Positions 47,005 through 57,774 of a stretch of 64,000 bases of DNA are shown here, one piece after another. This DNA comes from Candidula unifasciata (taxonomy: Eukaryota; Mollusca; Gastropoda; Stylommatophora; Geomitridae). The stretch is taken from positions 102,001 to 166,000 of the forward strand of contig CAJHNH020002779.1 of assembly GCA_905116865.2 (NCBI GenBank), given 5' to 3'. Under the pieces are notes generated by a model. That model saw only the letters and a program-made list of their open reading frames with translations, ran no database searches and was not told the origin of the DNA. How positions within the stretch are numbered: the stretch's first letter is position 1; each line of letters opens with the position of its first letter. The position numbers and the translations under genes are program-made.

Positions 47005-47295
47005 GTTCCCCATGTGTGTTCCGGGGCCCTATTATAGGGAAAACAAGAATAGACCCACTGCCTACCCAAAAGCATGTCGTAAGAGCCGACTAATTGGGAG
47101 CTTCCTTCGAAGTCGGAGTGCATTTGCCTGAGAGGCAAGGAACCAGCAGTCTACATGCAAATGAGTCAGATCTGTAAAATGGATGCACACGCAACACTCA
47201 GGTTCTGGAACGGGACTGGAGTCCAGAAGTGGACGAACAACCAGAACTTTCAGCCGGAGTTTACAGCTGGTGAACGCAAAGAAGAAAGAAGAAGA
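47005..47295 (+). mobile_element. SINE-like family C, reference-quality copy
   Basis: Complete order of blocks: catgtgtgttccggggccct, gggaaaacaagaatagaccc, gtcgtaagagccgactaatt, gaagtcggagtgcatttgcc, gagaggcaaggaaccagcag, gagtcagatctgtaaaatgg, acgcaacactcaggttctgg, gtccagaagtggacgaacaa and gtttacagctggtgaacgca, then a gaagaaagaagaagaag tail. About 290 bp. No A/B boxes seen, so the tRNA origin of this family is unproven. Confidence 0.85.
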
Positions 47296-47402
47296 AGTTG
47301 TCAAGAAAAAAGAAGATACAAGAAACTAAAAATAAAGTCACCAGTCACCAAGATGCAGTAAATTACAAGAAAAGCAAAACAGCACAAGGTTGGTTCTCTT
47401 AC

Positions 47403-47499
47403 CGTGTCCAGAGCGTTGACAGTCGTCGCATCCATCGCCTCCGCCTCGCACCGGTCCTCACCTGTCCCGCCACACATCCCCGCAAAAGCTGCTATGCTC
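47403..47499 (-). CDS. RERE: RERE exon: ELM2 domain, second part
   Basis: The 97-nt exon has acceptor gttatcttag and donor gtaaga. One base completes the split Arg, then 32 codons follow: SIAAFAGMCGGTGEDRCEA, then EAMDATTVNALDT. This matches the RERE segment following LRAAR (SMAAFAGMC ... DDTTLNALNTL). It covers the helical middle of ELM2, with the acidic, Cys-containing loop. The outgoing intron is phase 0. The intron joining it to the preceding exon is only about 690 bp and holds a SINE with a GAA tail. No minisatellite touches this acceptor, unlike the three exons downstream. Confidence 0.93.
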
Positions 47500-47756
47500 C
47501 TAAGATAACATACAAATGTGAAACATGTTCACTGAACAACAGTTAAGACATCGGGCGACTGTAAACAAAAGTTTATATCAAGTGTCTTCTGCTTCTTCCT
47601 CCTTTTCTCTCTTGTTTCACAGTCACAGTCTCTCTCTCTCCCCCTCCCCCCTCTTTTTCCCCTGTCTATTCCTGTTTAACGTCATCCACGTCTTATTTGC
47701 TGATGTCACATTTCAATTTTGTCCTGTCCATTTACGTTTAACGTAAAACTGATGCA

Positions 47757-47957
47757 CACGCAACACTCATGTTCTGGAGCAGGACTGCAGTTCAGTAGTG
47801 GACGAGCAACAAGAACTTACCGCCAGAGTGTACAGCTGGTGAACGCGAAGAAGAAGAAGCAGAAGAAGAAGAAGAAGAAGAAGAAGAAGAAGAAGAAGAA
47901 GAAGAAGAAGAAGAAGAAGAAGAAGAAGAAGAAGAAGAAGAAGAAGAAGAAGAAGAA
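47757..47957 (+). mobile_element. SINE-like family C, 3' part with expanded GAA tail
   Basis: From tgcacacgcaacactcatgt to gtgtacagctggtgaacgcg, then a (GAA)n tail of about 100 bp (47850-47957). The poly-Lys and poly-Phe frames are products of the tail. Confidence 0.88.
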
Positions 47958-48187
47958 CGTCATCGACGTCTTCTTTGCTGATTGAAAATTTCTTTCTTGC
48001 CTTTCTCTCCATCGTGCTCTACTGCAGTGTTCTTCGGCGTAAATTTCTTCAGCATCGGATTTAACAAATGAACGGCTATCTATATACATGTTTCCCCCCT
48101 TTGTTAGCTGTCAGGCAAGAGAAGATCAACAAAACAAACATACATCGCCACATTTTCAACACCATTCGACAGACTGAGGTCACTCAC

Positions 48188-48321
48188 CTGGCAGCCCGGA
48201 GGTACATCAGCAGGTCACCGTCCACCACTCGGTTTGGCCGCCATCGGATCTCCTCTCGGTGCTCGCACTTCTCCGGCATATCTGTGGGACTGATGCCGGG
48301 TCGGCACTCGGGTAACCGAGC
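48188..48321 (-). CDS. RERE: RERE exon: ELM2 domain, first part
   Basis: The 134-nt exon has acceptor gactgtcag and donor gtgagt. It reads ARLPECRPG at the start, EEIRWRPNRVVDGDLLMYL in the middle, and ends LRAA plus two bases of an Arg codon (phase 2). The ARLP start continues GPSHQ of the preceding exon, as in RERE (SHQAKLP). DLLMYLRAARS is the most conserved ELM2 motif of the atrophin/MTA/MIER families. ELM2 recruits histone deacetylase. Roughly 100 bp upstream in transcript terms lies a 26-bp minisatellite (48424-48765). Its unit does not obviously copy this acceptor. Confidence 0.93.
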
Positions 48322-48423
48322 CTGACAGTCGACGAGGAGGAGGAGGACGAGAGGGGGAGAGAGGAAGCAGAGGAAAACACGTTAAGCAGGCAATCAACAG
48401 ACCAATGCAAACGGGAGAAAGCA

Positions 48424-48765
48424 TGGACAGAGCTAGTATCATCAACGTATCGACAGAGCTAGTATCATCAACGTATGGACAGAGCTAGTATCATCAACGT
48501 ATGGACAGAGCTGGTATCATCAACGTATGGACAGAGCTGGTATCATCACCGTATGGACAGAGCTGGTATCATCAACTTATGGACAGAGCTGGTATCATCA
48601 ACGTATGGACAGAGCTGGTATCATCAACGTATGGACAGAGCTGGTATCATCATCCTATGGACAGAGCTGGTATCATCAACGTATGGACAGAGCTGGTATC
48701 ATCATCGTATGGACAGAACTGGTATCATCAACGTTTGGACAGAGCTGGTATCAACAACGCTGTAC
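48424..48765. repeat. 26-bp minisatellite
   Basis: About 13 copies of tatcatcaacgtatggacag agctgg. Lies about 100 bp upstream of the acceptor at 48321, but the unit does not contain that acceptor. 26 bp is not a multiple of three, so all three plus frames stay open. Confidence 0.95.
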
Positions 48766-49013
48766 GTACTAGACTGAAGGGATAATGGCGAATCTGTGAC
48801 TGCAGAACGACTGCGTGACCGAGGACTCGTGCTTGATGAAGCAAGTCTATGCTGTCTTCGAGGTAAAGACAGGAGATACTATAACCAGCTTCTCATTGGA
48901 ACAATCAGCAGAGGTACCTTGGGGTGACTGCTGCATCGGAGGACTGAGCACGCATGGTGATGACCAATGTGCAAAGACATCAATTGTGATAACGTAACCT
49001 CATCATCATCATC

Positions 49014-49350
49014 AGGTGCCTTGCCGACTGGCATGGGCGATCATGCCTCTCCATAATCTGCGATCTCCTGCAGCATGTATCAGTTCGTGTGCTGACACAC
49101 CTCCATGCCATGGAACAAGACTGTCAAGCATCTTCTCTCGTTGTCTTCCTCTATCCCTCCTTCCACAGATCTTTCCATGGTCACAACATGTTCTATTTTC
49201 CCTCTTCTCATAACATGGCCAAAAATGATGACTGTCTCCTTCTGATGTCTGTGATAAGTTGTCTTCGGGCTCCCGCCTCTTTCAAAACCTCTTGGTTGCT
49301 GTTTTTGGCTGTCCAACGACGTAACCTAAAGACCAATTTGTCAAATATCA
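49014..49350 (-). mobile_element. LINE tail, left arm of an inverted pair
   Basis: Minus frame: IIFGHVMRRGKIEHVVTMER and FHGMEVCQHTN, ending in (ATG)n at 49006-49014. Closely matches the plus-strand copy at 49527-49798. Confidence 0.82.
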
Positions 49351-49394
49351 GTCAGATGTAGTTTCCTGTTTTGACTCCAGGGTTTAATTTGGGG

Positions 49395-49798
49395 GTTGGG
49401 TGGAAGGTTGCGTGGTACAGTATCCAGTTTTAACATATGGCTGTGAGTCCTGGACAATCGGTAGGCAGGCCAAACAATTTCTTGAGGCCTCAGAGATGTG
49501 GTTTTACATAACAATGCTTAAAATGCATTGGACAGCCCAAAAAAGCAACCAAGAGATTTTGAAAGCGGCGGGAGCCCGAAGACAACTAATCACAGAAATC
49601 AGAAGGAGACTAATTTTTTCGGCCATGTTATGAGAAGAGGGAACGTGGAACATGTTGTGACCACTGGAAAGATCTATGGAAGGAGGGATAGAGGAAGACA
49701 ACGAGAGAAGATTCTTGACAGTCTTGTTGCATGGCATGGAGGTGTGTCAGCACACGAACTAATACATGCTGCAGGAGATCGCAAGGCACCGGATGATG
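49395..49798 (+). mobile_element. LINE tail, right arm of an inverted pair
   Basis: Plus strand: VVQYPVLTYGCESWTIGRQA, then AQKSNQEILKAAGARRQLIT, and in another frame VEHVVTTGKIYGRRDRGRQR and AWHGGVSAHELIHAAGDRKA. One frameshift near 49620. Ends in (GAT)n at about 49790, mirroring the left arm. Confidence 0.85.
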
Positions 49799-49809
49799 AT
49801 ACACTTTGT

Positions 49810-49885
49810 ATTCGGCCGAATAGCTGGTCAAGCTATTCGTGTTCGGCCGAATGGTGAAAATCCCTATTCGGTACAGCCCTAGTTA
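49810..49885. repeat. Fragment with repeated attcggccgaat motifs
   Basis: Contains attcggccgaatagctgg, then ttcggccgaatggtgaaa and attcggtacagccct. The self-complementary motif suggests a transposon end, but no partner end was seen. Confidence 0.4.
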
Positions 49886-49992
49886 CACACTATTTTTATT
49901 CAAGCAGGTTATAAAAATGGTACACAAAACACACAAAAATCCAATCTACGTACATATAATAACAGTAAATGATGCGAAAAATACATAATGTG

Positions 49993-50254
49993 GGTTCTTT
50001 ATTAATATCCTACCATGACATCACAGGACAGTCCAACATTTTAGAGGGTGGTAAGACTAGGTTTTCTGGCTTTCTGATGCTTTTAACGACCGGTAAACTA
50101 GAACTGGAACTAACCCCAACCCACCTACGTCCCACGTCTGCATGCAGCCTAGGTCCCACGACTGCCTGCGGCCTATCTACCACCTCCTGAAATATTAGAC
50201 ACTTCCGTGACCTGTGAATTTCCCCTGTCTGGGGTAGGATATTAATAAAGCACC
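49993..50254. mobile_element. Long-TIR MITE, family F
   Basis: 262 bp; ends ggttctttattaatatccta and (reverse complement) ggtgctttattaatatccta pair closely. Inner arms acaggacagtccaacatttt and the tcctgaaatattagac side also pair. Flanked by ataatgtg (49985-49992) and acaatgtg (50255-50262), an 8-bp duplication with one difference. Confidence 0.85.
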
Positions 50255-50331
50255 ACAATGTGTATTCTACGGAATCAGTTCTGGGAACTCTTTGACATTA
50301 ACAATCTTTATTTATGTACTAATGTCTGTCT

Positions 50332-50334
<3 letters not shown>

Positions 50335-50393
<59 letters not shown>
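50335..50393. repeat. (TA)n microsatellite
   Basis: About 29 TA repeats. The Ile/Tyr frame across it is an artefact. Confidence 0.97.
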
Positions 50394-50396
<3 letters not shown>

Positions 50397-50739
50397 TAAG
50401 TGGGTATGGTCTCAGTCCGGGAGGAAGTGTGTACTTGCATCATAAACATCGCCTTCGCGGGCTAAAGTGTCTGCAGTCTGCCGCCCCATTTCCACATTCA
50501 AGTGCTACTAATCTTTAAGACTGGACCAGCATAAACCGATCAAGCTTGTGTTCAAGCTGTGCTCGTCGTCGATACCAATTTCACGCCTGGCTGCAAATGC
50601 TGTCCCTAATACTCGCCATTAACATATTGTGCAGTTACCACAGGGCTTGCAGATCATTCCCCAACTCCGTTCAATTCTGGCTATTCCTGTGGATGCCATG
50701 AATTTCTCCGTGCGGGCTCCAGGGCCCGCTAAAACTAAA

Positions 50740-53730
50740 GCAATCACAGGCTGGTACTGAAGGAGCTAAAACAATTACGTAGTGGGATTGAAGGAGCTAA
50801 AGTAATCACAGGTTGGTACGGAAGGAGCTAAAGTGATCACGGGGTGGGACTGAAGGCGCTAAAGTAATCACGAGGTGGGATTGAAGGCGCTAAAGTAATC
50901 ATGGTGTGGGACTAAAGGCGCTAAAGTAATCATGGGGTGGGACTAAAGGCGCTAAAGTAATCATGGGGTGGGACTGAGGGTGCTAAAGTAATCACGGGGT
51001 GGGACTGAGGGTGCTAAAGTAATCACGGGGTGGGACTGAAGGCACTAAAGTAATCACGAGGTGGGACTGAAGGCACTAAAGTAATCACGGGGTGGGACTG
51101 AAGGCACTAAAGTAATCACGGGGTGGGACTGAAGGCACTAAAGTAATCACGGGGTGGGACTGAAGACACTTAAGTAATCACGGGGTGGGACTGAAGGCAC
51201 TAAAGTAATCACGGGGTGGGACTGAAGGCACTAAAGTAATCACGGGGTGGGACTGAAGGCACTAAAGTAAATACGGGGTGGGACTGAAGGCACTAAAGTA
51301 ATCACGGGGTGGGACTGAAGGCACTAAAGTAATCACGGGGTGGGACTGAAGGCATTAAAGTAATCACGAGGTGGGACTGAAGGTGCTAAAGTAATCACGG
51401 GGTGGGACTGAAGGCACTAAAGTAATCACGGGGTGGGACTGAAGGCACTAAAGTAATCACGGGGTGGGACTGAAGGTGCTAAAGTAATCACGGGGTGGGA
51501 CTGAAGGCACTAAAGTAATCACGGGGTGGGACTGAAGGCACTAAAGTAATCACGGGGTGGGACTAAAGGTGCTAAAGTAATCACGGCGTGGGACTGAAGG
51601 CGCTAAAGTAATCACGAGGTGGGACTGAAGGTACTAAAGTAATCACGGGGTGGGACTGAAGGTGCTAAAGTAATCACGGGGTGGGACTGAAGGCACTAAA
51701 GTAATCACGGGGTGGGACTGAAGGCACTAAAGTAATCATGGGGTGGGACTGAAGGCACTAAAGTAATCACGACGTGGGACTGAAGGTGCTAAAGTAATCA
51801 CGGGGTGGGACCGAAGCTGCTAAAGTAATCACGGGGTGGGACTGAAGGCACTAAAGTAATCATGGGGTGGTACTGAAGGTGTTAAAGTAATCACGGGGTG
51901 GGACTGAATGTGCTAAAGTAATCACGGGGTGGGACTGAAGGTGCTAAAGTAATCACAGGGTGGGACTGAAGGCACTAAAGTAATCACGGGGTGGTACTGA
52001 AGGTGTTAAAGTAATCACGGGGTGGGACTGAAGGTGCTAAAGTAATCACGGGGTGGGACTGAAGGTGCTAAAGTAATTACGGGGTGGGACTGAAGGCACT
52101 AAAGTAATCATGGGGTGGGACTGAAGGCACTAAAGTAATCACGACGTGGGACTGAAGGTGCTAAAGTAATCACGGGGTGGGACCGAAGCTGCTAAAGTAA
52201 TCACGGGGTGGGACTGAAGGCACTAAAGTAATCATGGGGTGGTACTGAAGGTGTTAAAGTAATCACGGGGTGGGACTGAATGTGCTAAAGTAATCACGGG
52301 GTGGGACTGAAGGTGCTAAAGTAATTACGGGGTGGGACTGAAGGCACTAAAGTAATCACGGGGTGGGACTAAAGGCGCTAAAGTAATCATGGGGTGGGAC
52401 TAAAGGCGCTAAAGTAATCATGGGGTGGGACTAAAGGCGCTAAAGTAATCACGGGGTGGGACTGAAGGTGCTAAAGTAATCACGGGGTGGGACTGAAGGC
52501 ACTAAAGTAATCACGGGGTGGAACTGAAGGCACTAAAGTAATCACAGGGTGGGACTGAAGGCACTAAAGTAATCACGAGGTGTGCCTGAAGGCACTAAAG
52601 TAATCACGGGGTGGGACTGAAGGCACTAAAGTAATCACGGGGTGGTACTGAAGGTGTTAAAGTAATCACGGGGTGGGACTGAAGGTGCTAAAGTAATCAC
52701 GGGGTGGGACTAAAGGTGCTAAAGTAATCACGGGGTGGGACTGAAGGCGCTAAAGTAATCACGGGGTGGGACTGAAGGCACTAAAGTAATCATGGGGTGG
52801 GACTGAAGGCACTAAAGTAGTCATGGGGTGGGACTAAAGGCGCTAAAGTAATCATGGGGTTTGACTAAAGGCGCTAAAGTAATCATGTGGTGGGACTAAA
52901 GGCGCTAAAGTAATCACGGGGTGGGACTGAAGGTGCTAATCACGGGGTGGGACTGAAGGCACTAAAGTAATCACGGGGTGGGACTGAAGGCACTAAAGTA
53001 ATCACGAGGTGGGACTGAAGGTGCTAAAGTAATCACGGGGTGGGACTGAAGGCACTAAAGTAATCACGGGGTGGAACTTAAGGTGCTAAAGTAATCACGG
53101 GGTGGGACTAAAGGCGCTAAAGTAATCACGAGGTGTGACTGAAGGCATTAAAGTAATCACGGGGTGGAACTGAAGGCACTAAAGTAATCAAGGGGTGTGA
53201 CTGAAGGCGCTAAAGTTATCACGGGGTGCAGGCTAGCACTGAAGGAGCTAAAGTAATCAGGGGCTAGTAATGAAAGTTCTGAAGTAATCATAGGCTTGTA
53301 CTAAAGGTGCTATAGTAATCAACAGCAAGTATGGAAGGAGCTAAAGTAATCACAGATTGGTACTTAGGGAGCTTAAGTAATTACAGGCTAGTACTAAAAG
53401 AGGTAAAATGTCACAGGCTGGTACTAGAGGAGTTGAAGTAATTAGAAGCTAGTACTAAAGGAGCTAAAGTAATCACAGGCAAGCACTAGAGGAGCTCAAG
53501 TAATTTCTCAGACTGGCACTGAAGGAGCTAAATTCATCGCATGCTGGCACTGGAGGAGCTAAAGTAATCACAGGTTGGCACTGAAGCAGCTAAAGTAATC
53601 ACAGGCTGGCACTGGGGGAGCTAAAGTAATCACAGGCCGGCACTGGGGGAGCTAAAGTAATCACAGGCTGGCACTGGGGGAGCTAAAGTAATCACAGGCC
53701 GGCACTGGGGGAGCTAAAGTAATCACAGGC
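50740..53730. repeat. 31-bp minisatellite, about 3 kb
   Basis: Roughly 95 copies of ctaaagtaatcacggggtgg gactgaaggca. Variants (cgc/cac/tgt/tgc before taa; catggggtgg; cgaggtggg) are interleaved, and longer blocks recur: the stretch around 51660-51950 is echoed near 52070-52330. Both ends, especially 53220-53730, hold diverged units with caggctggcactgg. The largest array in the window, in the first intron. Confidence 0.97.
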
Positions 53731-53734
53731 CGAT

Positions 53735-54160
53735 AGGAAAAGACCAAACACATGCCACAGCAGGCCATGAAAACACCGACTCTACACAAAGCCATCGACC
53801 GGGAAAACAGGTACGTGCCACTGTCCGACTCCCCCTCGAGATTATAGGTTATCAATACAGAGATTAGTCTATTATACCCGCGACAGAAGTCAGCAACTGA
53901 CAGTTTATTTCTAAGGTATCGTTTCGCTTTCCGAGGATTTTCAGGACACAAAGAAACGGCAGCCCGCCTGTCGGGTGTCAGCAATGAGACAAACAGACAT
54001 GTCACAGAATTAAGCTGTTAGGACATTGTGACAGCCAGTTTGGTTTGACAAGGACTGCTTTTATTATATACCATAATCTCCTAAGTAATGGTCTTTCTTA
54101 TTCTGAGGTTTATAGATTGCACTAACTCCACAGTTTCGGGGAGGGTCTCAATGTGTTTGT
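53735..54160. other. Intron sequence without recognised features
   Basis: Single-copy-looking sequence next to the 31-bp array. A 114-codon minus frame (54005-53661) runs into the array and has no recognised similarity or splice context. Confidence 0.4.
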
Positions 54161-54311
54161 AAGTGCGAGGAGTCACACATGCAAGTTTTAATATTTTGCC
54201 CCCCCCCCCCGACCCCTTTTCCCCCCTTCAGTATAAACACCGTAGCACCGGGAATGGTTTAAAAAAAAACTTAAATATAAAAAGAATCGTTCTCTTTCCC
54301 CCCCCCCCCCT

Positions 54312-54342
<31 letters not shown>

Positions 54343-54487
54343 AGTTAACAGATTATCATAACTGCTCATCAAACAAGTCTATAAGCGGTCGCATCCCAGC
54401 TTCCGTATATCCCTCAGCGTGTGGAGACTGATTACACCAGTTCTGTGTTGGTTTACTATTCTTCTTTGACTACCTGTAGAGTGTTCT

Positions 54488-54759
54488 TATCTGGCGAAAC
54501 CTCATTTTACCCGAAGTTCTTGTAATCGTTTGAATAATGCCGATTCAATGTCGTCTGCTGAATTAATCATCTGCTCATACTGCATATTTGAGAGCACTGA
54601 GAATTCGGCTCGGTCCATTGCCTTTCCTGTATTCAACGTGGCCCTGCCAGCAAGCCAATCCGCTCGTTCATTGTCTCTTACCCCAGTGTGACCTGGTACA
54701 AAAATAAGACTGATTCCTATCGGACACGCTTTCCTCAGCGACTCAATCTTCTTTAAATC

Positions 54760-54765
<6 letters not shown>
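54488..54765 (-). mobile_element. LINE RNase H fragment
   Basis: Minus frame: SLRKACPIGISLIFVPGHTG then VRDNERADWLAGRATLNTG. VPGHTGVxxNERADxLA is the C-terminal His/Asp block of the RNase H domain carried by jockey-type LINEs; here the catalytic His and Asp are retained but the N-terminal half is missing. It ends at a stop near 54505. A (CT)n tract adjoins its 5' side. Confidence 0.82.

Positions 54766-54831
<66 letters not shown>
54764..54831. repeat. (CT)n microsatellite
   Basis: About 34 repeats. Together with the downstream LINE fragment it makes an apparent chimeric minus frame that runs from the RERE exon through the repeat; that frame is not a real protein. Confidence 0.97.
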
Positions 54832-54834
<3 letters not shown>

Positions 54835-54973
54835 TGAAAGAGATTAGCCCAGAAATATCCACACGCGTTCTCACATTAGAAAGAAAAGAGAGAGAGAGAT
54901 ATACGAGAGTTTGAGAGAGACAGATTTTTAAGAGACAATGAGACAAAGACAGACAGACAGAGACAGACAGTAC

Positions 54974-55127
54974 CTGGTGGCTGGGCCCCACCCTGATCTC
55001 GCCTTGTGTGGTCGCCAGCCTCCTGTTGTCCGGCCTGTAGGCGAGGATGTAGAAGAAGTGGTCGGGCCGGGGGACGAAGCTGCAGGCCGACTTCAGGTCA
55101 GTGTACTGCACCACCTGACACTTGCCC
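54974..55127 (-). CDS. RERE: RERE exon: end of BAH domain and start of ELM2
   Basis: The 154-nt exon lies between an acceptor (ccacag) and a donor (gtactg). One base completes an Arg codon from an exon outside the window, then 51 codons start GKCQVVQYTDL and end GEIRVGPSHQ. The first part is the last third of a BAH domain, a chromatin-reading fold, recognisable by the RGKC strand and PDHFFYILAYRP. The end, TTQGEIRVGPSHQ, is the hallmark start of ELM2, the segment that binds HDAC1/2 in related proteins. The outgoing intron is phase 0. The donor gtactg is weaker than the others (no A or G-A-G at +3 to +5) and is followed by a short CAGA-type repeat in the intron. GC content is clearly higher than in the flanking intron. 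Confidence 0.93.
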
Positions 55128-55129
55128 CT

Positions 55130-56150
55130 GTGGAAGACAAAACGAAAGAATTTAATTGTATTGTTCAATTCCTGTTACTGTTACAGTCGCTTCCAAAAGT
55201 TGCGCCTTCAAACTTAATCAAATATCCCGTAAAACTCCTGGGCGGATCAACGCGAATTTTTGCCTGTTAACAGCATTTTTTCACGTGGACTTGGACTTCT
55301 AGTAATTTCCCGTGGTCTCTGGGTAGTGAGATAGGACGCCCGTATGTATTGTAGCGCACGTAAAAAAATTCCCCTGGCAGGTGGCAATCGAAAAGAATAG
55401 TCAAACGGCGCTGCCCGGGCAAAATTTGGAGTTGCAAATCTACCCAAAGTATTTCAGGATCCTCGCCGGTGCTACAGAGCCTGTGCACTGTGCTGAGCTT
55501 CTTCGGACTCAGACTTGAGTTAGAAGAAGAACGGAGAACTCATGGGTTACTACCCGTGTGTCATGATGTTGATCCGTTGTTTAAACACCAAACCCCAGCA
55601 TGGGATTTCAGGGCCGTTGTTTTCAACATTTGTGTCCTTTGTAGAGACCGTATGTTGCCCATGCAAAATGATCCCAGTCTCGACCTGCTTTGTTTACTCC
55701 AAAGGAAAGGTAAAACCAATACGTTTTGGAACAAACCAGGCTGCAGAAGCTGCGGGATCAAAAAAGCAGTGATCTATCTGTCCACCTGTCGGAGCTTCCC
55801 TCCTAGACCAGCTGCCAGCCAGGGAGATAGGCCTGGTCTGCCTTGCCATAACACAAAGTTTTCAGGTCACATTTCCTCCTCCTAGGATAAGGCTAGTATC
55901 CTCCCCAATGAGCTCCTCCGCCCGAAGTCGCTGGCACAATATGGGATGTCAGGTTTTGGTATACCCCACGCAACATTGGGCGTAACAGAAGACAGGTGGT
56001 ACCAGCTACTATCATATGGTAGCGCAGTCATGTCTGACCAAGATCGTACCTTGTCTTCTATACTTTATCATCTCTATACGTAAATTAAATTTTTTTTTTT
56101 AAAGTCGAATCCGTAACAAAATGGGTGTGACACCCACAGTATCCTAGACG
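55130..56150. other. Upstream intron sequence without recognised features
   Basis: No further RERE exon was recognised between 55128 and 64000. A 138-codon plus frame at 55469-55885 has no supporting feature. Confidence 0.4.
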
Positions 56151-56166
56151 AATTACACAGATTTTC

Positions 56167-56404
56167 GGTGCTTTCTTTTCAGCCGACTACAAATGACGTC
56201 ACGGGACAGTCCAATATTTTAGAGGGTGGTAAAAGCGGCTTTTCAGTGGTTTCAGTGCTTTAGCGCGTTTCCTTCAAGGCCAAGGTTTTCGCGTTTACCT
56301 AACCCTAACCAAAACTTTACCTTAAGCTACCACCCCCTCAAATATTTGACTGTCCCGAGATCTGCTGATTTCCCGTGTTTGTTGTCGGCTTTTCAGAAAG
56401 TACC
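56167..56404. mobile_element. Long-TIR MITE, family F, with exact target duplication
   Basis: 238 bp, ends ggtgctttcttttcagccga and (reverse complement) ggtactttctgaaaagccga; inner arms gggacagtccaatattttag and the ctcaaatatttgactgtccc side pair. Perfect 8-bp flanking duplication agattttc (56159-56166, 56405-56412). Shares its inner arms with 49993-50254 while the outer ends differ. Confidence 0.92.
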
Positions 56405-56974
56405 AGATTTTCTAGTATGAAAATTATGTTTCTTTAGCTATAGGTTTCAGCCAATTTTAATGGGGTGCCTCGATCTTGGCATTCTTTTCCTCACAAAAAA
56501 CATCCAACACAAGATGTGAGCGTCAATTTAGAGAAGCGACAATTTAGAGACGCAGCATAAATAGAGACATTAGGAAGCAGACAGTATAAAGCATGCAAGA
56601 ATAATCAGCGAAAACATTAGCTCCCACAATCGAGCGGCAACAACCTAACCCGATTACCCATGAAAACGACAGAGGAACCGGAAATGCCATTTCAAAACGA
56701 GATGGGAAATGGCCGCCAGACGTAAGAGATACAAGAGCTAGTGCAAGCAATCACCAACAATTTCAGCAATGTACAGGCTCGCAATTTATACCAGGAAATT
56801 TCTTTATTTTTAAACCAGTTTGTTTCTGAAAACTGAAGTTCGGCGTCATTTTCTCTGATCAATGTGTTTAAGAAAAAAAAAGTAAGGTATACAGATCGCG
56901 GTATTAGTCATTTGCACTACTGTCTGGTTCGATTTCTACCCTTTCGGTTTTGATGGACAATTTCATTTCCAGTC

Positions 56975-57235
56975 TGGGTTCCGGGGTCTCTTTTTGCTGA
57001 GGGAAGGGGCTGTTAACCTATTGCACCTAACAGGCATGTCGTAAGAGGCGACTAATTAGGATGTTTCCTTCGAAGTCGGTGTACATCTGCCTGACAGACA
57101 AATAGCCAGGTCTGTAAAACAGTTAGACATGCAAAACGCATGTATTATAATAAGACAAAGGTACACAAGTGGACCAATAACCAGAACTTACCGCCAAGGA
57201 TTACAGTCGGTAAACATAAAGAGGAAAAAAAAAAA
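56975..57235 (+). mobile_element. SINE-like family C
   Basis: ctgggttccggggtctcttt, aacaggcatgtcgtaagagg, cgactaattaggatgtttcc, gaagtcggtgtacatctgcc and agtggaccaataaccagaac, ending in an A-rich tail rather than GAA. Confidence 0.75.
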
Positions 57236-57774
57236 AAGAGATCCCATTCCACACGTTTATGTAGAATTATCAGATTAAAAAAAGTTTGAAATTTTAAAGT
57301 TGTGAGAACTAAATACATTCCGCGGAGTGTTATCCCACATGGCTCCGCCTGCCGCCTGCCTAGAGCGTCGGAACTGATTCAGCCTGGGAAACAAACAATG
57401 GCCTTCATAGCATGAGGTAAACGGTTTAACCGTCTGGCCACGTAGAGCTCAGGAAACGCCATTATTACTAGTATTATTACCTTTTTATTTACTTATGGAA
57501 GCAGATGTTATGAGTAGTCAAGGTGGTTGATGCAATGTTGACCATACCAATATAACTAACATACATACACCTATAAACAAAACTAACTTTTCGCAATGAT
57601 GGGGAGGGGCAGGGGTGTGGCACAGACCCACGAACCCCATAAAAATCATCTCGAAAATAAGGATTAATTAGGTGTATAACGAAATAGGATGTTTGGGCCC
57701 CCCGAGGCATCACGTGTCAACTGTCTTTTCAAGGAGTAGGAGGAGGAAAAGAAGGAGAAAGTGATAAAGACTGG

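Noticed and set aside
48424..48765. Fourth acceptor-seeded array
   Set aside because: The 26-bp unit does not contain the acceptor at 48321, and about 100 bp separate them; only proximity is shown.
53661..54005. 114-codon minus-strand frame as a possible extra RERE exon
   Set aside because: No similarity to RERE between the BAH and ELM2 parts, the flanking exons already join in phase, and the frame ends inside the 31-bp array.
54502..54762. Host RNase H gene
   Set aside because: Only the C-terminal block (VPGHTGVRDNERADWLA) is present, next to a microsatellite; this is the RNase H part of a jockey-type LINE.
54743..55168. 141-codon minus frame joining the BAH exon to a (GA)n stretch
   Set aside because: The real exon ends at the donor at 54973; the continuation is intron read-through into a microsatellite and LINE remnant.
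55469..55885. 138-codon plus-strand frame
   Set aside because: Opposite strand to the gene, no recognisable motif, no other support.
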